A stretch of 64,000 nucleotides of DNA from Oceanobacillus halotolerans (GCF_010993955.1 NZ_WIXL01000001.1:336909-400908); one strand, 5' to 3'. Shown: positions 45,236 to 55,281, counted from the stretch's first letter. The notes: generated by a model not told the origin, from the sequence alone. Numbers and translations are program-made.

Positions 45236-46110
45236 CAATTAATTACGCATGGACCTTTTCGTTAAAGGATCTTTTCGCATACATTGTTTATTCTACGTCA
45301 CATAATTTATATTATGTGCAGTAACTTGAGGTAATGGTTGGTGCATTTACCCGCTTCGGAAAAACACTACGCTTTCACCAGGGGCATAAGTGCGACATCT
45401 GTTCAAACTATTCGTTTTCACAGTGTCTACTTTACCGCAGGCGGCTGTTGAGCCTCCTCGTGCTACTCGTCTTTAGGGGTCTCACCTAGGCCTCTTCGAC
45501 GAACAGGACGTTCTAGTGTCGGCGTTGGTCACAGGACGTGACCGACGTTAGCCGACGAACTGCAGGAGTCTCCATGTTTGTCCTCCGCTAGATTGAGGTG
45601 TTCTAATTTTCTTCATTACAAATTACAATGCGTAATTGATTCAAGCGAATAATAGAAAATTTAGCTACAGAACCTAATTACTTGTTAGTAAAACAATTCC
45701 AAGTAGCGGAAAATGCGAGACTCCTACGGGAAAAGGAACAGTCTGAAGACCCCACAGCGAGCGCTTTTTGCTCGCGATGTCTAACTTCAGCGCCTACACC
45801 CTCGAGGTCTTAAGTCAATCCTCTTTGTGGCAAAAACCGCCACACTGAGGCTTGGCTTAAGCTTGTCGGGTGTGACCAAGGCTCTTACGTTTTTCTATGA
45901 GAAGGCTGAAGCGTTCCCCGAGGGAAAGAAAACACTGTGAAAACGACCGTGGGAGTTTGAACAGATATTGCCCTTGTGCCCATGGTGAAAGCGAGTGTTT
46001 TCCGCTGCGATGGTTGACCACTCATCCTAAAAGGATGTAAGGAAACATGTTAAAACTATTGCGCATAATACATCTTATGTGCAATACATATTTAATACTA
46101 AAAAAGCAAC
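45236..46110. repeat. R1 composite element copy 5, both inverted arms and a reversed R3 module
   Basis: Left end CTTTTCGCATACATTG, CACATAATTTATATTATGTG and CTTCGGAAAAACACTACGC; core GTGCGACATCTGTTCAAAC at about 45390. The R3 module (about 45776-45900) is in reverse orientation (CCTCGAGGTCTTAAG). The right arm carries a diverged reversed core (GTTTGAACAGATATTGCCC, about 45955) and the end TTGCGCATAATACATCTTAT. This is the most complete copy. Confidence 0.8.
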
Positions 46111-46209
46111 AATCTTTTAGCTTGTTAGAAACAACTAATAATGTTTTCCACTCTATAATTATATGATAAGATTATAGAAGATTATGAAATATACAAAGGG
46201 GTTTTATTA

Positions 46210-47034
46210 ATGAAACTATATATTTCTGTCGATATGGAAGGGATAACAGGATTGCCAGATTATACGTTCGTTGACCGTCATATGCATAACTATGAACGGG
46301 CACGAAAAATCATGACCGATGAAACAAATTATGTTGTAGAATCAGCTTTCAAGCATGGATGTAGGGAAGTGTTGGTTAATGATAGCCATTCTCAAATGAA
46401 CAATATATTAGTAGATGAGTTGCATCCAGAGGCAAGTTTAATTACAGGAAATGCGAAACCATTTTCAATGGTACAAGGTCTTGATGATACCTATAATGGT
46501 GCCATGTTTGTAGGATACCATGCACGTGCAGGTCATTCTGGCGTTATGTCACATGCAATTAATCATACGGTACGAAATTTTTATATTAATGATCATGAAA
46601 TTGGTGAACTTGGTTTTAATGCATATGTTGCAGGTTATTATGATGTACCCGTTTTATTGGTGGCTGGTGATGACCAAGCTACAAAAGAAGCAGAAGCATT
46701 AATACCAAATGTAACAACAGTAGCAGTAAAGGAAACGATATCTCGCTCAGCCGTTAAAACGATTACTCCGAAAAAAGCTGGTGTACGCTTGCAAGAAAGT
46801 GTACAGCAAGCATTAGCGAATCGCCATCAAGTTAGTCCACTTTCACCACCAGAAAAACCATTATTAAAGGCTGAATTTAATAACTACGGCCAAGCAGAAA
46901 GAGCAAGTCTTATGCCAGGAACTATCCTTATTCCAGAAACAACTACTGTCTCATTTCAAGCAAATGATATAGTAGAAGCCTACCAAGCTATGTTAGTGAT
47001 GACACAATTAGCATCACAAACTACATTTTCATAG
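46210..47034 (+). CDS. dppA: D-aminopeptidase DppA (peptidase M55)
   Basis: The protein has 274 residues. KLYISVDMEGITG gives the metal ligands D8 and E10; further ligands lie in NDSHSQMNN and VGYHARAG. M55 enzymes form a decamer and release D-amino acids such as D-Ala from D-Ala-D-Ala peptides. In B. subtilis dppA heads the dpp operon for peptide uptake. Here it heads a run with a serine hydrolase and an LD-carboxypeptidase. AAAGGGG precedes the ATG. Confidence 0.94.
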   Translation: MKLYISVDMEGITGLPDYTFVDRHMHNYERARKIMTDETNYVVESAFKHGCREVLVNDSHSQMNNILVDELHPEASLITGNAKPFSMVQGLDDTYNGAMFVGYHARAGHSGVMSHAINHTVRNFYINDHEIGELGFNAYVAGYYDVPVLLVAGDDQATKEAEALIPNVTTVAVKETISRSAVKTITPKKAGVRLQESVQQALANRHQVSPLSPPEKPLLKAEFNNYGQAERASLMPGTILIPETTTVSFQANDIVEAYQAMLVMTQLASQTTFS

Positions 47035-47043
47035 GGGGATATG

Positions 47044-47877
47044 ATGAATCAGTTAAAAGTGGATATACAAGCGATTATAGAGGATTCTGGCGGTGAATGG
47101 GGAATCGCAATAGAAGACCTTCATACCAATGAAATTTTTACAGAACAGGCAGATCGTCCCTTCTATGCCGCTAGTATTATTAAAATACCTATTATGATTA
47201 CGGTATTTAAACGATATGAGGATGGAGCTTTTACGTTAAGTGATAAGCTATCGCTAAAGCGAGAGGATATGGTTGGCGGATCTGGTGTGTTGCAACATAT
47301 GACACCAGGTACACCACTTACGATTTATGATTTATTGATGTTGATGATCATCCAAAGCGATAATACTGCTACAAATATGTTAATTGACTTAGTAGGAACA
47401 AAGGAAATTCAACAAACATTGGATACAATTGGTGCTTTTAATAGTAAATTCTATAACAAGTTAATGATAGTTCCAGTTCAAAAAGAAGGATCCAATATAA
47501 TCACAGCTAATGATATGACATTACTATTAAAACAATTAGTTAATGGTCAAATCATTTCCGTGCATGCCTGTCAGCAAATGATTAACATCATGAAGAAGCA
47601 ACAAATTCGAGAAAGTTTACCAGGAAAGTTACCGCCATCTGAAAAGGGACGAATAGGTACACCAAAGAAATGGGAGCTAGCACATAAAACTGGAAATGTT
47701 ACTAAGGTAAGGCATGATGTTGGTATTTTCTACGTAGGGAATAGAACATTAATTGCCTCTGTTCTTTCCCAAGGGATGAATGACCTTGTATCGAAGGAAT
47801 TATTTCATGATATTGGCTTAGCGATTTTTAACTATTTGAATTCGGATGATCAAACTATGAAAAGAGGATGTCCATGA
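47044..47877 (+). CDS. Class A beta-lactamase-like serine hydrolase, cytoplasmic
   Basis: The protein has 277 residues. It has the penicillin-recognising triad SxxK (ASIIKIP), SDN (QSDNTATN) and KTG (AHKTGN). No signal peptide or lipobox is present, so it should be cytoplasmic, unlike a resistance enzyme. Between dppA and an LD-carboxypeptidase it may be a peptidase on cell-wall peptides (inference). ATG 47044 gives better spacing from the GGGGG site than ATG 47041. Its end overlaps the next gene by four bases. Confidence 0.85.
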   Translation: MNQLKVDIQAIIEDSGGEWGIAIEDLHTNEIFTEQADRPFYAASIIKIPIMITVFKRYEDGAFTLSDKLSLKREDMVGGSGVLQHMTPGTPLTIYDLLMLMIIQSDNTATNMLIDLVGTKEIQQTLDTIGAFNSKFYNKLMIVPVQKEGSNIITANDMTLLLKQLVNGQIISVHACQQMINIMKKQQIRESLPGKLPPSEKGRIGTPKKWELAHKTGNVTKVRHDVGIFYVGNRTLIASVLSQGMNDLVSKELFHDIGLAIFNYLNSDDQTMKRGCP

Positions 47878-48791
47878 TACGACCAGAACGTTTAAAAAAG
47901 GGTGACACAGTTGGGGTAATCGCACCTTCTGGACCACCAAATATAAAAGATGTTGAGAGTGCCGCCCATTTTTTTCGTGATTTAGGGTTACATGTAAGAA
48001 TGGGAAAACATGTTGATAAAGTTCACGGGTATTTAGCTGGATCAGATCAACAACGACTAGAGGATTTGCATGCGATGATACAAGATCCGACTATTAAAGC
48101 GATTATTTTTGCTCGTGGTGGTTATGGTGCGGGACGAATTATAGCTGATATTGATTATTCCCTTATACAAGCTAACCCAAAAATCATTTGGGGATACAGT
48201 GATATTACGTATTTACATACAGCGATCCGTCAGCTGACAGGTCTTGTTACGTTTCACGGACCAATGTTGGCCTCTGATATTGCGAAAGAAAACTTTGATG
48301 GACTGACACAATCGATGTTCAACCAATTATTTGAACCATCTCAATTGATTTATTCGGAAAAGATATCTTCTTTAACGGTTTATAATGAAGGAGATGCAGA
48401 AGGAATTCTCGTTGGAGGAAATCTATCATTAGTGGTGAGTACATTAGGTACACCCTATGAAATCGATACAAAGGACAAGTTACTATTACTAGAAGATATT
48501 GATGAAGAACCATATCGTGTAGACAGTATGCTAAATCAATTAAGGTTAGCGGGTAAATTACAAGAAGCAGCAGGAATAGTAGTTGGCGATTTTGCAAAGG
48601 CCGAAGCCCAAATGGATTTATCCCTTTCATTAGAAGAAGTATTTCATGATTATTTTTCCAAACTGGATTGTCCAGTTTTAGAGGGCTTTCAAATTGGGCA
48701 CTGTCTGCCACACATTGCGGTTCCATTAGGGGCTCCAGCTAACTTATCTACTAAGAAGAAAACGTTGATCGTTGAACCAGGTGTCTCCTAG
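47874..48791 (+). CDS. ldcA: LD-carboxypeptidase, S66 family
   Basis: The protein has 305 residues. The N-terminal GDTVGVIAPSGPP, the nucleophile Ser in WGYSDIT, a GGNLSLV segment and the His region HCLPHIAVPLG match S66 peptidases, which cut D-Ala from L,D-linked murein tetrapeptides. B. subtilis YkfA at the dpp-ykf locus is the likely counterpart. ATG 47874 (ATGA overlap) is chosen over 47868 because AAAGAGG is then six bases away. Confidence 0.92.
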   Translation: MIRPERLKKGDTVGVIAPSGPPNIKDVESAAHFFRDLGLHVRMGKHVDKVHGYLAGSDQQRLEDLHAMIQDPTIKAIIFARGGYGAGRIIADIDYSLIQANPKIIWGYSDITYLHTAIRQLTGLVTFHGPMLASDIAKENFDGLTQSMFNQLFEPSQLIYSEKISSLTVYNEGDAEGILVGGNLSLVVSTLGTPYEIDTKDKLLLLEDIDEEPYRVDSMLNQLRLAGKLQEAAGIVVGDFAKAEAQMDLSLSLEEVFHDYFSKLDCPVLEGFQIGHCLPHIAVPLGAPANLSTKKKTLIVEPGVS

Positions 48792-48803
48792 AGATGAATG
48801 GTC

Positions 48804-48823
48804 TTAAACAAACGTTTGTTTAA
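48804..48823. promoter_or_regulatory. Perfect 20-bp palindrome downstream of ldcA
   Basis: TTAAACAAACGTTTGTTTAA, in the 51-base gap between convergent genes. With no loop it is a poor terminator and looks like a dimeric protein site. Its centre CAAACGTTTG equals that of the palindromes at 3372, 9399 and 28542. Confidence 0.5.
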
Positions 48824-48842
48824 CGAAAAATTTTCAGTAGTG

Positions 48843-49208
48843 TTATGCAATCATAAATGAAATAACAGTCGACAAAATGACTAGTATTAAACCAGCAATT
48901 AAAACAGGGAAAGATATCGGAATTTTGACCCTATAGATAGGTTTATCGGAACTGCCCCGTTCGATGTCATTCACAACCTGCTCGGTTTTACTAATTTTTT
49001 TAAAAACATATCTTATGTTAGCTCTAAAGTTGTCAAAGAAACCTGCTTGGATAATAAATAAAATGGCCCCAATGATTGTAAAAAAAATGGAGCACAAAAA
49101 CAGCGTATTTATCCAGTCAAGCATCGTTAATGTACCATCAAATAGATAGGTTAATCCTGTTGAAATAATTAGTAAAAGTGCGATAAAGGCCATAGTACAT
49201 ATAACCAT
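48843..49208 (-). CDS. DUF3899-like small membrane protein
   Basis: A 121-residue protein on the minus strand with three hydrophobic segments (about 3-20, 33-53, 97-118). AILFIIQAGFFDNFRANIRY in the middle suggests the DUF3899 family (moderate confidence). GGTGG precedes the ATG on that strand. It converges with ldcA and diverges from the transporter operon. Function unknown. Confidence 0.72.
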   Translation of the reverse strand: MVICTMAFIALLLIISTGLTYLFDGTLTMLDWINTLFLCSIFFTIIGAILFIIQAGFFDNFRANIRYVFKKISKTEQVVNDIERGSSDKPIYRVKIPISFPVLIAGLILVILSTVISFMIA

Positions 49209-49304
49209 TTGTTATACCACCTAGTTTGAAATATAAATCAATTATAAAGAATTATAAAAATTTAGTCTAGCTATATAAACAATTTTATGGTATTCTATAG
49301 GTGA

Positions 49305-49319
49305 TTATTTCAGAAAATT
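49305..49319. promoter_or_regulatory. CodY-like box upstream of oppA
   Basis: TTATTTCAGAAAATT matches the CodY consensus AATTTTCWGAAAATT at 12 of 15 positions. It ends 17 bases before the start codon, a position suited to repression. The B. subtilis dpp operon is a classical CodY target. Confidence 0.6.
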
Positions 49320-49336
49320 TAGAAGGGGGAGTTTAT

Positions 49337-51016
49337 TTGAAGAAGTTACTATTATTCCTACTTTTATCATCATTCTTGCTTCTTATTACAGCATGTAACT
49401 TTGGTGACGAAACATCGTCTGAACAGGATGGTGATGATGGAGCAACTGAAACAGAAAACGATAGTTCAGAAGAAGAAGGTACAAGTGATGAATCTAGTGG
49501 AGAAAAGGTTATTAATTTAGTTGAGGAATCTGATATTCCAACACTTGATTCATCACACGCACACGATGGCATAGGATTTACCGTATTAAATAATGTCAAA
49601 GAAGGACTATATCGTGGTGATGAAAACCATACCCCTCAGCTAGCAATGGCAGAGGATCACCAAGTAAGTGAAGATGGTACTGTCCATACCTTTACAATCC
49701 GTGATGCGCAATGGAGTAATGGGGATCCTGTTACAGCACATGACTTTGAATTTGCTTGGAAGCGTACATTTGAGGAAGTAGGACACTACAATGTCATGTT
49801 TGAAACGGCAAGTGTGCTAAACGCTACAGACATCATCAATGGGGATAAGTCTCCTGATGAACTAGGAGTAGAAGCAACTGATGATAAGACATTAGTTGTA
49901 ACACTCGAAAATGCAAACGCTTTATTTAAACAACTATTAACATTCCCAACGTTCCTGCCACAAAATCAATCCTATGTTGAAGAAATGGGAGAAGATTATG
50001 GAACAGAAGCTGAAAATGTTTTATACAATGGTCCATTTGTATTAGATTCATGGAGTCATGATCAAGAATGGACCTATAAGAAAAATCCTGATTATTGGGA
50101 TGCTTCAGCAGTTAATCTTGATCAAATTAATGTAAACGTTGTCAAAGAAACATCTACTGCAGTAAACCTTTGGGAAACAGAGGAAGTGGATCGTATTGAA
50201 CTATCCTCCTCTTACGTTGACCAGTATACAGATGCTGAAGAATTTGAAGTAATTGAACTACCAGATATCGTATTTATGCGTTTTAACCATAACTTGGAGC
50301 AATTCCAAAATGCTAACGTACGTAAGGCGATCGATATGGCAATCGACAAAGAAGGGCTAACTAATACCATACTTAATGATGGTTCCCTACCATTAAATGG
50401 ATTAGTACCATTAAACTTCTCTAATTCACCTGATAATCATGAGGACTTCCGAGAAATTAATGGACAATTTAATGAAGGGACAGTTGAAGATGCACAAGCA
50501 TTATGGGAAGAAGGTTTATCTGAAATCGGAAGTGATGGATTTAATGTCGCATTAACGGTTTCGGATGATGAGAACCATCAGAAAGCTGCCGAGTATATCA
50601 AAAACCAGCTTGAGACGAATTTAGATGGATTGACAGTAGAGATTAACACTGTTCCATTCTCTGCTCGTCTAGAACAAGAAAAAGCCGTTGACTATGAAAT
50701 GGTTATATCCACTTGGGGACCTGACTATAGTGACCCAATGACATTTATTGACATGTGGGTAACAGATGGTCCAGCTAACCGAATGGATTTTTCAAACGAG
50801 GAATATGATGAGCTTGTCCAACAAGCAAGAGTAGAAACTGATGCAGCAGCACGTTATGAACTACTACTTCAAGCTGAACAAATTCTAATGGATGAGATGC
50901 ATATTGCGCCATTATACCAAGGTGCTTATTCCATGTTAACACGTACATTTGTAAAAGATGTCGTCCATCATCCAGCAGCACCTGAATGGGATTATAAATG
51001 GGCTGATGTAGAGTAA
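49337..51016 (+). CDS. oppA: Oligopeptide ABC transporter substrate-binding lipoprotein
   Basis: The protein has 559 residues. Signal peptide with lipobox LLITAC (C20 lipidated), then an acidic Ser/Asp/Glu linker (about 22-55) and an SBP family 5 domain starting VINLVEESDIPTLDSS. It binds peptides outside the membrane. TTG 49337 is chosen because GAAGGGGGAG precedes it. Next to dppA and ldcA, cell-wall peptides are a likely substrate class, but general oligopeptides are equally possible. Confidence 0.94.
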   Translation: MKKLLLFLLLSSFLLLITACNFGDETSSEQDGDDGATETENDSSEEEGTSDESSGEKVINLVEESDIPTLDSSHAHDGIGFTVLNNVKEGLYRGDENHTPQLAMAEDHQVSEDGTVHTFTIRDAQWSNGDPVTAHDFEFAWKRTFEEVGHYNVMFETASVLNATDIINGDKSPDELGVEATDDKTLVVTLENANALFKQLLTFPTFLPQNQSYVEEMGEDYGTEAENVLYNGPFVLDSWSHDQEWTYKKNPDYWDASAVNLDQINVNVVKETSTAVNLWETEEVDRIELSSSYVDQYTDAEEFEVIELPDIVFMRFNHNLEQFQNANVRKAIDMAIDKEGLTNTILNDGSLPLNGLVPLNFSNSPDNHEDFREINGQFNEGTVEDAQALWEEGLSEIGSDGFNVALTVSDDENHQKAAEYIKNQLETNLDGLTVEINTVPFSARLEQEKAVDYEMVISTWGPDYSDPMTFIDMWVTDGPANRMDFSNEEYDELVQQARVETDAAARYELLLQAEQILMDEMHIAPLYQGAYSMLTRTFVKDVVHHPAAPEWDYKWADVE

Positions 51017-51140
51017 CTAGATTTTTGGGAAAAGAGGATGCTGTGGTGTATCCTCTTTTCCATTATTCTTGTAACTTGTTCGGCGCGATAAATAGTACAT
51101 AGACGGACACAACAAACAGGAAAAAAGGCGAGGTGAGATT

Positions 51141-52076
51141 ATGCTCCGTTATATTTTACAACGCTCAGGATATATGATTGTAACATTATTTATTATCGTC
51201 ACAATCACATTTTTCTTAATGCAACTATTACCTGGTACCCCTTTTAGTAACCCTGATAAATTAAGTGAACGCCAACTTGAATTAATGGAAGAAAAATATG
51301 GTCTTGATAAGCCAGTGCCGGTACAATATATAACCTACATTGGGAATCTACTCCAAGGAGATCTTGGTCTTTCCTTTCAATATGAAGGGCGAACAGTTGG
51401 AAGTATGATAGGGGAACGAATAGGCCCCTCCGCATTGATTGGTGGACAGGCTGTTGTAATCGGTCTATTACTAGGCGTTGTTTTAGGCGTTATTTCCGCC
51501 TTAAAACATAATAGTTTTCTAGACTATGGTTCTGTTTTCATCGCCGTTTTAGGCATGTCGATTCCTTCCTTTGTGTTTGCAGCTTTACTGCAATATTACA
51601 TAGGTGTACGACTAGAATGGCTACCAGCAGCACTATGGAAGGACTATAGCCATTCCTTTTTGCCATCTATCGCTTTATCTGTTTTAGTTATTGCTACGGT
51701 AGCTCGTTTTATAAGGACAGAAATGCTCGAAGTACTGGGACAAGACTATGTGAATACTGCGAGAGCAAAAGGTATTGGGGAAGTGGTTGTCATTTTAAAA
51801 CATGTTCTCCGTAATGCATTAATACCTGTTGTCACAGTACTTGGACCACTTGCTGTAAGTATTATGACTGGGACACTAGTAGTCGAAAAAATATTTGCGG
51901 TTCCAGGGTTAGGTGAACAGTTCACATTATCAATATTAGTCAATGACTATAGTGTCATTATGGGAATCACCTTATTCTATAGTGCATTATTTATCTTTAT
52001 CGTATTTGTGGTTGATATTTTATACGGTGTTTTAGACCCGAGAATTAGAATTACAGGGGGGAAGAATGATGGCTAA
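51141..52076 (+). CDS. oppB: Oligopeptide ABC transporter permease, OppB/DppB type
   Basis: A 311-residue permease with six membrane helices and the EAA-type loop YVNTARAKGIGE. The N-terminal helix and GPSALIG region are typical. It overlaps oppC by eight bases. Confidence 0.95.
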   Translation: MLRYILQRSGYMIVTLFIIVTITFFLMQLLPGTPFSNPDKLSERQLELMEEKYGLDKPVPVQYITYIGNLLQGDLGLSFQYEGRTVGSMIGERIGPSALIGGQAVVIGLLLGVVLGVISALKHNSFLDYGSVFIAVLGMSIPSFVFAALLQYYIGVRLEWLPAALWKDYSHSFLPSIALSVLVIATVARFIRTEMLEVLGQDYVNTARAKGIGEVVVILKHVLRNALIPVVTVLGPLAVSIMTGTLVVEKIFAVPGLGEQFTLSILVNDYSVIMGITLFYSALFIFIVFVVDILYGVLDPRIRITGGKNDG

Positions 52077-53079
52077 TCAGCGCAAGGAAATTACAGATGA
52101 TTTATTTGTTCATGAACCCCTGGAGGAAGGAAAGGCAGAAGAGCTTTCTGAGTCACCTACTAGTTTTTGGAGGGAAGCACTTGGTCGTTTATTTAAAAAC
52201 AAAGGTGCAGTGATGGGCTTAATTACCATTATTGTCATATCAGTTCTAGCAATAGCTGGTCCTATTATGAATAGCTATCACTACGATGACCAAGATATAC
52301 TACGTTCTAACTTACCTCCACTAATCCCTGGCTTAGAATGGATGGGTCTAGATGGAACAAATGTGGATGGTGTTAATATATATGAACAACAAGGTGTTAC
52401 GGATGCACCAGCATGGGCTGGTACAGATGAATTTGGCCGTGACCTATGGACGAGGGTATGGAAAGGTACGCAAATTTCCTTACTAATTGCATTAGTGGCA
52501 GCTTTCTTAGATCTTATGATTGGTGTAATCTATGGTGCTGCTTCTGGATTTTATGGTGGCAAAGTGGATGACATTATGCAACGAATTGTTGAAATATTAA
52601 TCGGAATTCCAAATCTAATTCTAATCATATTATTCATCCTCATACTGGAGCCTGGTATTACGTCTATTATATTAGCATTAGTTATTACAGGCTGGGTTAA
52701 TATGTCAAGGATTGTCCGAGGACAAATATTACAACTAAAGGGTCAAGAATTTGTACTTGCATCCCGTGCACTAGGATCATCTAATAAACAGTTATTATGG
52801 AAACACCTTATTCCGAATGTTGTAGGTCCAATTATTGTCACATTAATGTTTACTATTCCAACCGCTATTTTCTTTGAAGCATTTTTAAGCTTTATTGGTC
52901 TCGGTTTACAGCCACCACTTGCATCATTAGGAACGTTAATCGAGGATGGGTATCAAGAAATGAGGTATTTTGCCTATAAACTTATATTCCCAGCTATTGT
53001 GATCAGTGCAATCATGATTAGCTTTAATGTTTTAGGTGATGGACTTCGCGATGCCTTAGATCCAAAAATGAGAAAATAA
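52069..53079 (+). CDS. oppC: Oligopeptide ABC transporter permease, OppC/DppC type
   Basis: The protein has 336 residues. A hydrophilic N-terminal tail of about 45 residues precedes six helices. The EAA loop reads FVLASRALGSSNKQLLWKH. ATG 52069 gives a seven-base spacing from GGGGGG; ATG 52066 is also possible. It pairs with OppB to form the channel. Confidence 0.94.
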   Translation: MANQRKEITDDLFVHEPLEEGKAEELSESPTSFWREALGRLFKNKGAVMGLITIIVISVLAIAGPIMNSYHYDDQDILRSNLPPLIPGLEWMGLDGTNVDGVNIYEQQGVTDAPAWAGTDEFGRDLWTRVWKGTQISLLIALVAAFLDLMIGVIYGAASGFYGGKVDDIMQRIVEILIGIPNLILIILFILILEPGITSIILALVITGWVNMSRIVRGQILQLKGQEFVLASRALGSSNKQLLWKHLIPNVVGPIIVTLMFTIPTAIFFEAFLSFIGLGLQPPLASLGTLIEDGYQEMRYFAYKLIFPAIVISAIMISFNVLGDGLRDALDPKMRK

Positions 53080-53094
53080 TTAAGGGGGACAACC

Positions 53095-54135
53095 ATGACT
53101 GATACAATATTATCTGTGGACAATCTGGATGTTTCTTTTCAAACCTATAATGGGGTCATCAAAGCTGTTAGAGGTGTAGACTTTGATTTGAAAAGAGGAG
53201 AAACACTAGCAATAGTTGGCGAGTCTGGATCCGGAAAGTCTGTAACAGCCAAGAGTATCATGCAACTATTACCGAAAAAAACAACGATGATCGATGAAGG
53301 ATCTATTACTTATGAGAATGAAAATCTATTAAACTATAGCCGAAAAGAAATGGAAAAAATCCGCGGAAAAGAAATCTCCATGGTTTTTCAGGATCCGATG
53401 ACATCGTTAAACCCAACGATGAAAGTAGGAAAACAAGTAGTAGAAGGAATTAGAAAGCATCAGAGTCTAACTAAAAAGGAAGCCTATAATCGTGCACAGG
53501 AATTGCTAGAATTAGTGGGGATTCCAAATGCAAAAGAACGGATGGATGCCTATCCACACGAATTTTCAGGTGGTATGAGACAACGTGTGGTTATCGCAAT
53601 TGCTTTAGCATGTAATCCAAAAGTATTAATTGCAGATGAACCTACTACAGCATTAGATGTAACAATACAGGCACAAATCTTAGACTTAATGAAAGATTTA
53701 CAAAAAAAGACTGGTACATCAATCATTATTATTACACATGATTTAGGTGTTGTTGTAAATATGGCAAGCCGCATCGCGGTTATGTATGCAGGGGAAATAG
53801 TAGAAACAGGGACACTAGAGGAAATTTTTTATAATCCGCAGCACCCTTATACATGGGGGCTCCTGCAATCGATGCCTAAAATGCATCAGGATCGGTCAGT
53901 ACCACTCATTCCAATTAAGGGATCTCCACCTGATGTTTCCAATCTTCATGATGGGTGTCCATTTGCAGCACGGTGCCCGTATGTGATGAAGGTTTGTCAT
54001 GATCATGTACCAGATAAAGAGCAAGTATCTGAAACACATTCTGTATCATGTTGGTTGCAGGATGAACGAGCACCTCGTATTAAACAGCCGGATTTTACTG
54101 GAGGGGATCATGTTGTCCAAACAAAAACTCGTTGA
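53095..54135 (+). CDS. oppD: Oligopeptide ABC transporter ATPase, OppD/DppD type
   Basis: The protein has 346 residues. Walker A GESGSGKS, signature FSGGMRQR, Walker B VLIADEPT, and the cysteine-bearing C-terminal oligopeptide domain (CPFAARCPYVMKVC). It overlaps oppF by 26 bases. Confidence 0.95.
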   Translation: MTDTILSVDNLDVSFQTYNGVIKAVRGVDFDLKRGETLAIVGESGSGKSVTAKSIMQLLPKKTTMIDEGSITYENENLLNYSRKEMEKIRGKEISMVFQDPMTSLNPTMKVGKQVVEGIRKHQSLTKKEAYNRAQELLELVGIPNAKERMDAYPHEFSGGMRQRVVIAIALACNPKVLIADEPTTALDVTIQAQILDLMKDLQKKTGTSIIIITHDLGVVVNMASRIAVMYAGEIVETGTLEEIFYNPQHPYTWGLLQSMPKMHQDRSVPLIPIKGSPPDVSNLHDGCPFAARCPYVMKVCHDHVPDKEQVSETHSVSCWLQDERAPRIKQPDFTGGDHVVQTKTR

Positions 54136-55072
54136 GGTCAAACAGCTTGAAAAAGCATTTAAAGTAGGAAAAAAACAACTAAAAGCCGTCGATGACATTT
54201 CCTTCGATATCTATAAAGGAGAAACCTTAGGATTGGTAGGAGAATCTGGCTGTGGTAAATCAACTGTAGGCAGAACCATTTTAAATTTATATCAAGCCAC
54301 AAATGGGGAGGTTCTATATAGTGGAAAAAATCTCCAAAATGGTTTGTCCAAACAAGATCGAAAATATTACCAAGAAAAAATGCAGATGATTTTTCAGGAT
54401 CCATATTCTTCTTTAGACCCACGTATGAATGTACTTGAAATTATACGTGAAGGATTGAAAATACACAGACAGGATTTAAGTACTGAAGAGCAAAAAGAAG
54501 TAGTATATGATTTATTACAATTAGTTGGCTTATCGAAAAATCATGCCACACGCTACCCACATGAATTTAGTGGAGGTCAGCGCCAACGGATTGGAATCGC
54601 ACGCTCGCTTGCAGTAAATCCTGAATTCATTATTGCAGATGAGCCAATTGCGGCACTAGATGTTTCTATTCAAGCGCAGGTAGTCAATCTATTAAAAGAG
54701 TTACAACAAGATAGGGATCTAACCTATCTTTTTATTGCACATGATTTGTCCATGGTAAAATATATTAGTGATCGTGTCGCGGTAATGTATTTAGGGAAGA
54801 TGGTGGAGCTCGCTTCTAGTGAGGAACTATATGATAATCCACTACATCCATATACAAAGGCATTAATGTCTGCAGTACCGATACCAGATCCTAAAATTGA
54901 AAGTGAGCGAGAAAGGATTATTCTGGAGGGTGACTTACCTAGTCCTATCGATCCGCCGAGTGGTTGCCGCTTTCGAACTAGATGTCCATTAGCAAAGGAT
55001 ATCTGTGCAGAAGTTGTACCAGAATGGAGAGAAGTTCAAGAAGGTCATCATGTTGCCTGTCATTTTGTATGA
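54110..55072 (+). CDS. oppF: Oligopeptide ABC transporter ATPase, OppF/DppF type
   Basis: The protein has 320 residues. Walker A GESGCGKS, signature FSGGQRQR, Walker B FIIADEPI and C-terminal GCRFRTRCPLAKDIC. ATG 54110 lies inside the end of oppD behind GGAGGGG. A longer in-frame start at 53999 is unlikely. It closes the transporter operon. Confidence 0.95.
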   Translation: MLSKQKLVEVKQLEKAFKVGKKQLKAVDDISFDIYKGETLGLVGESGCGKSTVGRTILNLYQATNGEVLYSGKNLQNGLSKQDRKYYQEKMQMIFQDPYSSLDPRMNVLEIIREGLKIHRQDLSTEEQKEVVYDLLQLVGLSKNHATRYPHEFSGGQRQRIGIARSLAVNPEFIIADEPIAALDVSIQAQVVNLLKELQQDRDLTYLFIAHDLSMVKYISDRVAVMYLGKMVELASSEELYDNPLHPYTKALMSAVPIPDPKIESERERIILEGDLPSPIDPPSGCRFRTRCPLAKDICAEVVPEWREVQEGHHVACHFV

Positions 55073-55230
55073 TATTTTTTTATAAGGATCAGGCATTAAA
55101 TCATAAAAAAGAAATGGTCTCCGCTAAAAAATCGCCTGTCCGAAGTGGTAATCAAAGACGCTATTGTCGCAGTATAAATCAATAGCAACCTATGCTATGA
55201 AAAGCGTTAAAAATAAAATATAATCCTGTA

Positions 55231-55281
55231 AACCTATGTATTGTTTGTGAAAGGACAATACATAGGTTTTTTATTTTTTTG
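55231..55281 (+). terminator. Terminator of the opp operon
   Basis: AAACCTATGTATTGT (55231-55245) is a perfect complement of ACAATACATAGGTTT (55256-55270), followed by a T-rich tail. The 158 bases between oppF and it hold nothing recognisable. Confidence 0.92.

Noticed and set aside
47044..47877. Serine hydrolase considered as an antibiotic-resistance beta-lactamase
   Set aside because: It has the SxxK, SDN and KTG motifs but no export signal, and its neighbours are muropeptide enzymes. A cytoplasmic peptidase role is more likely.
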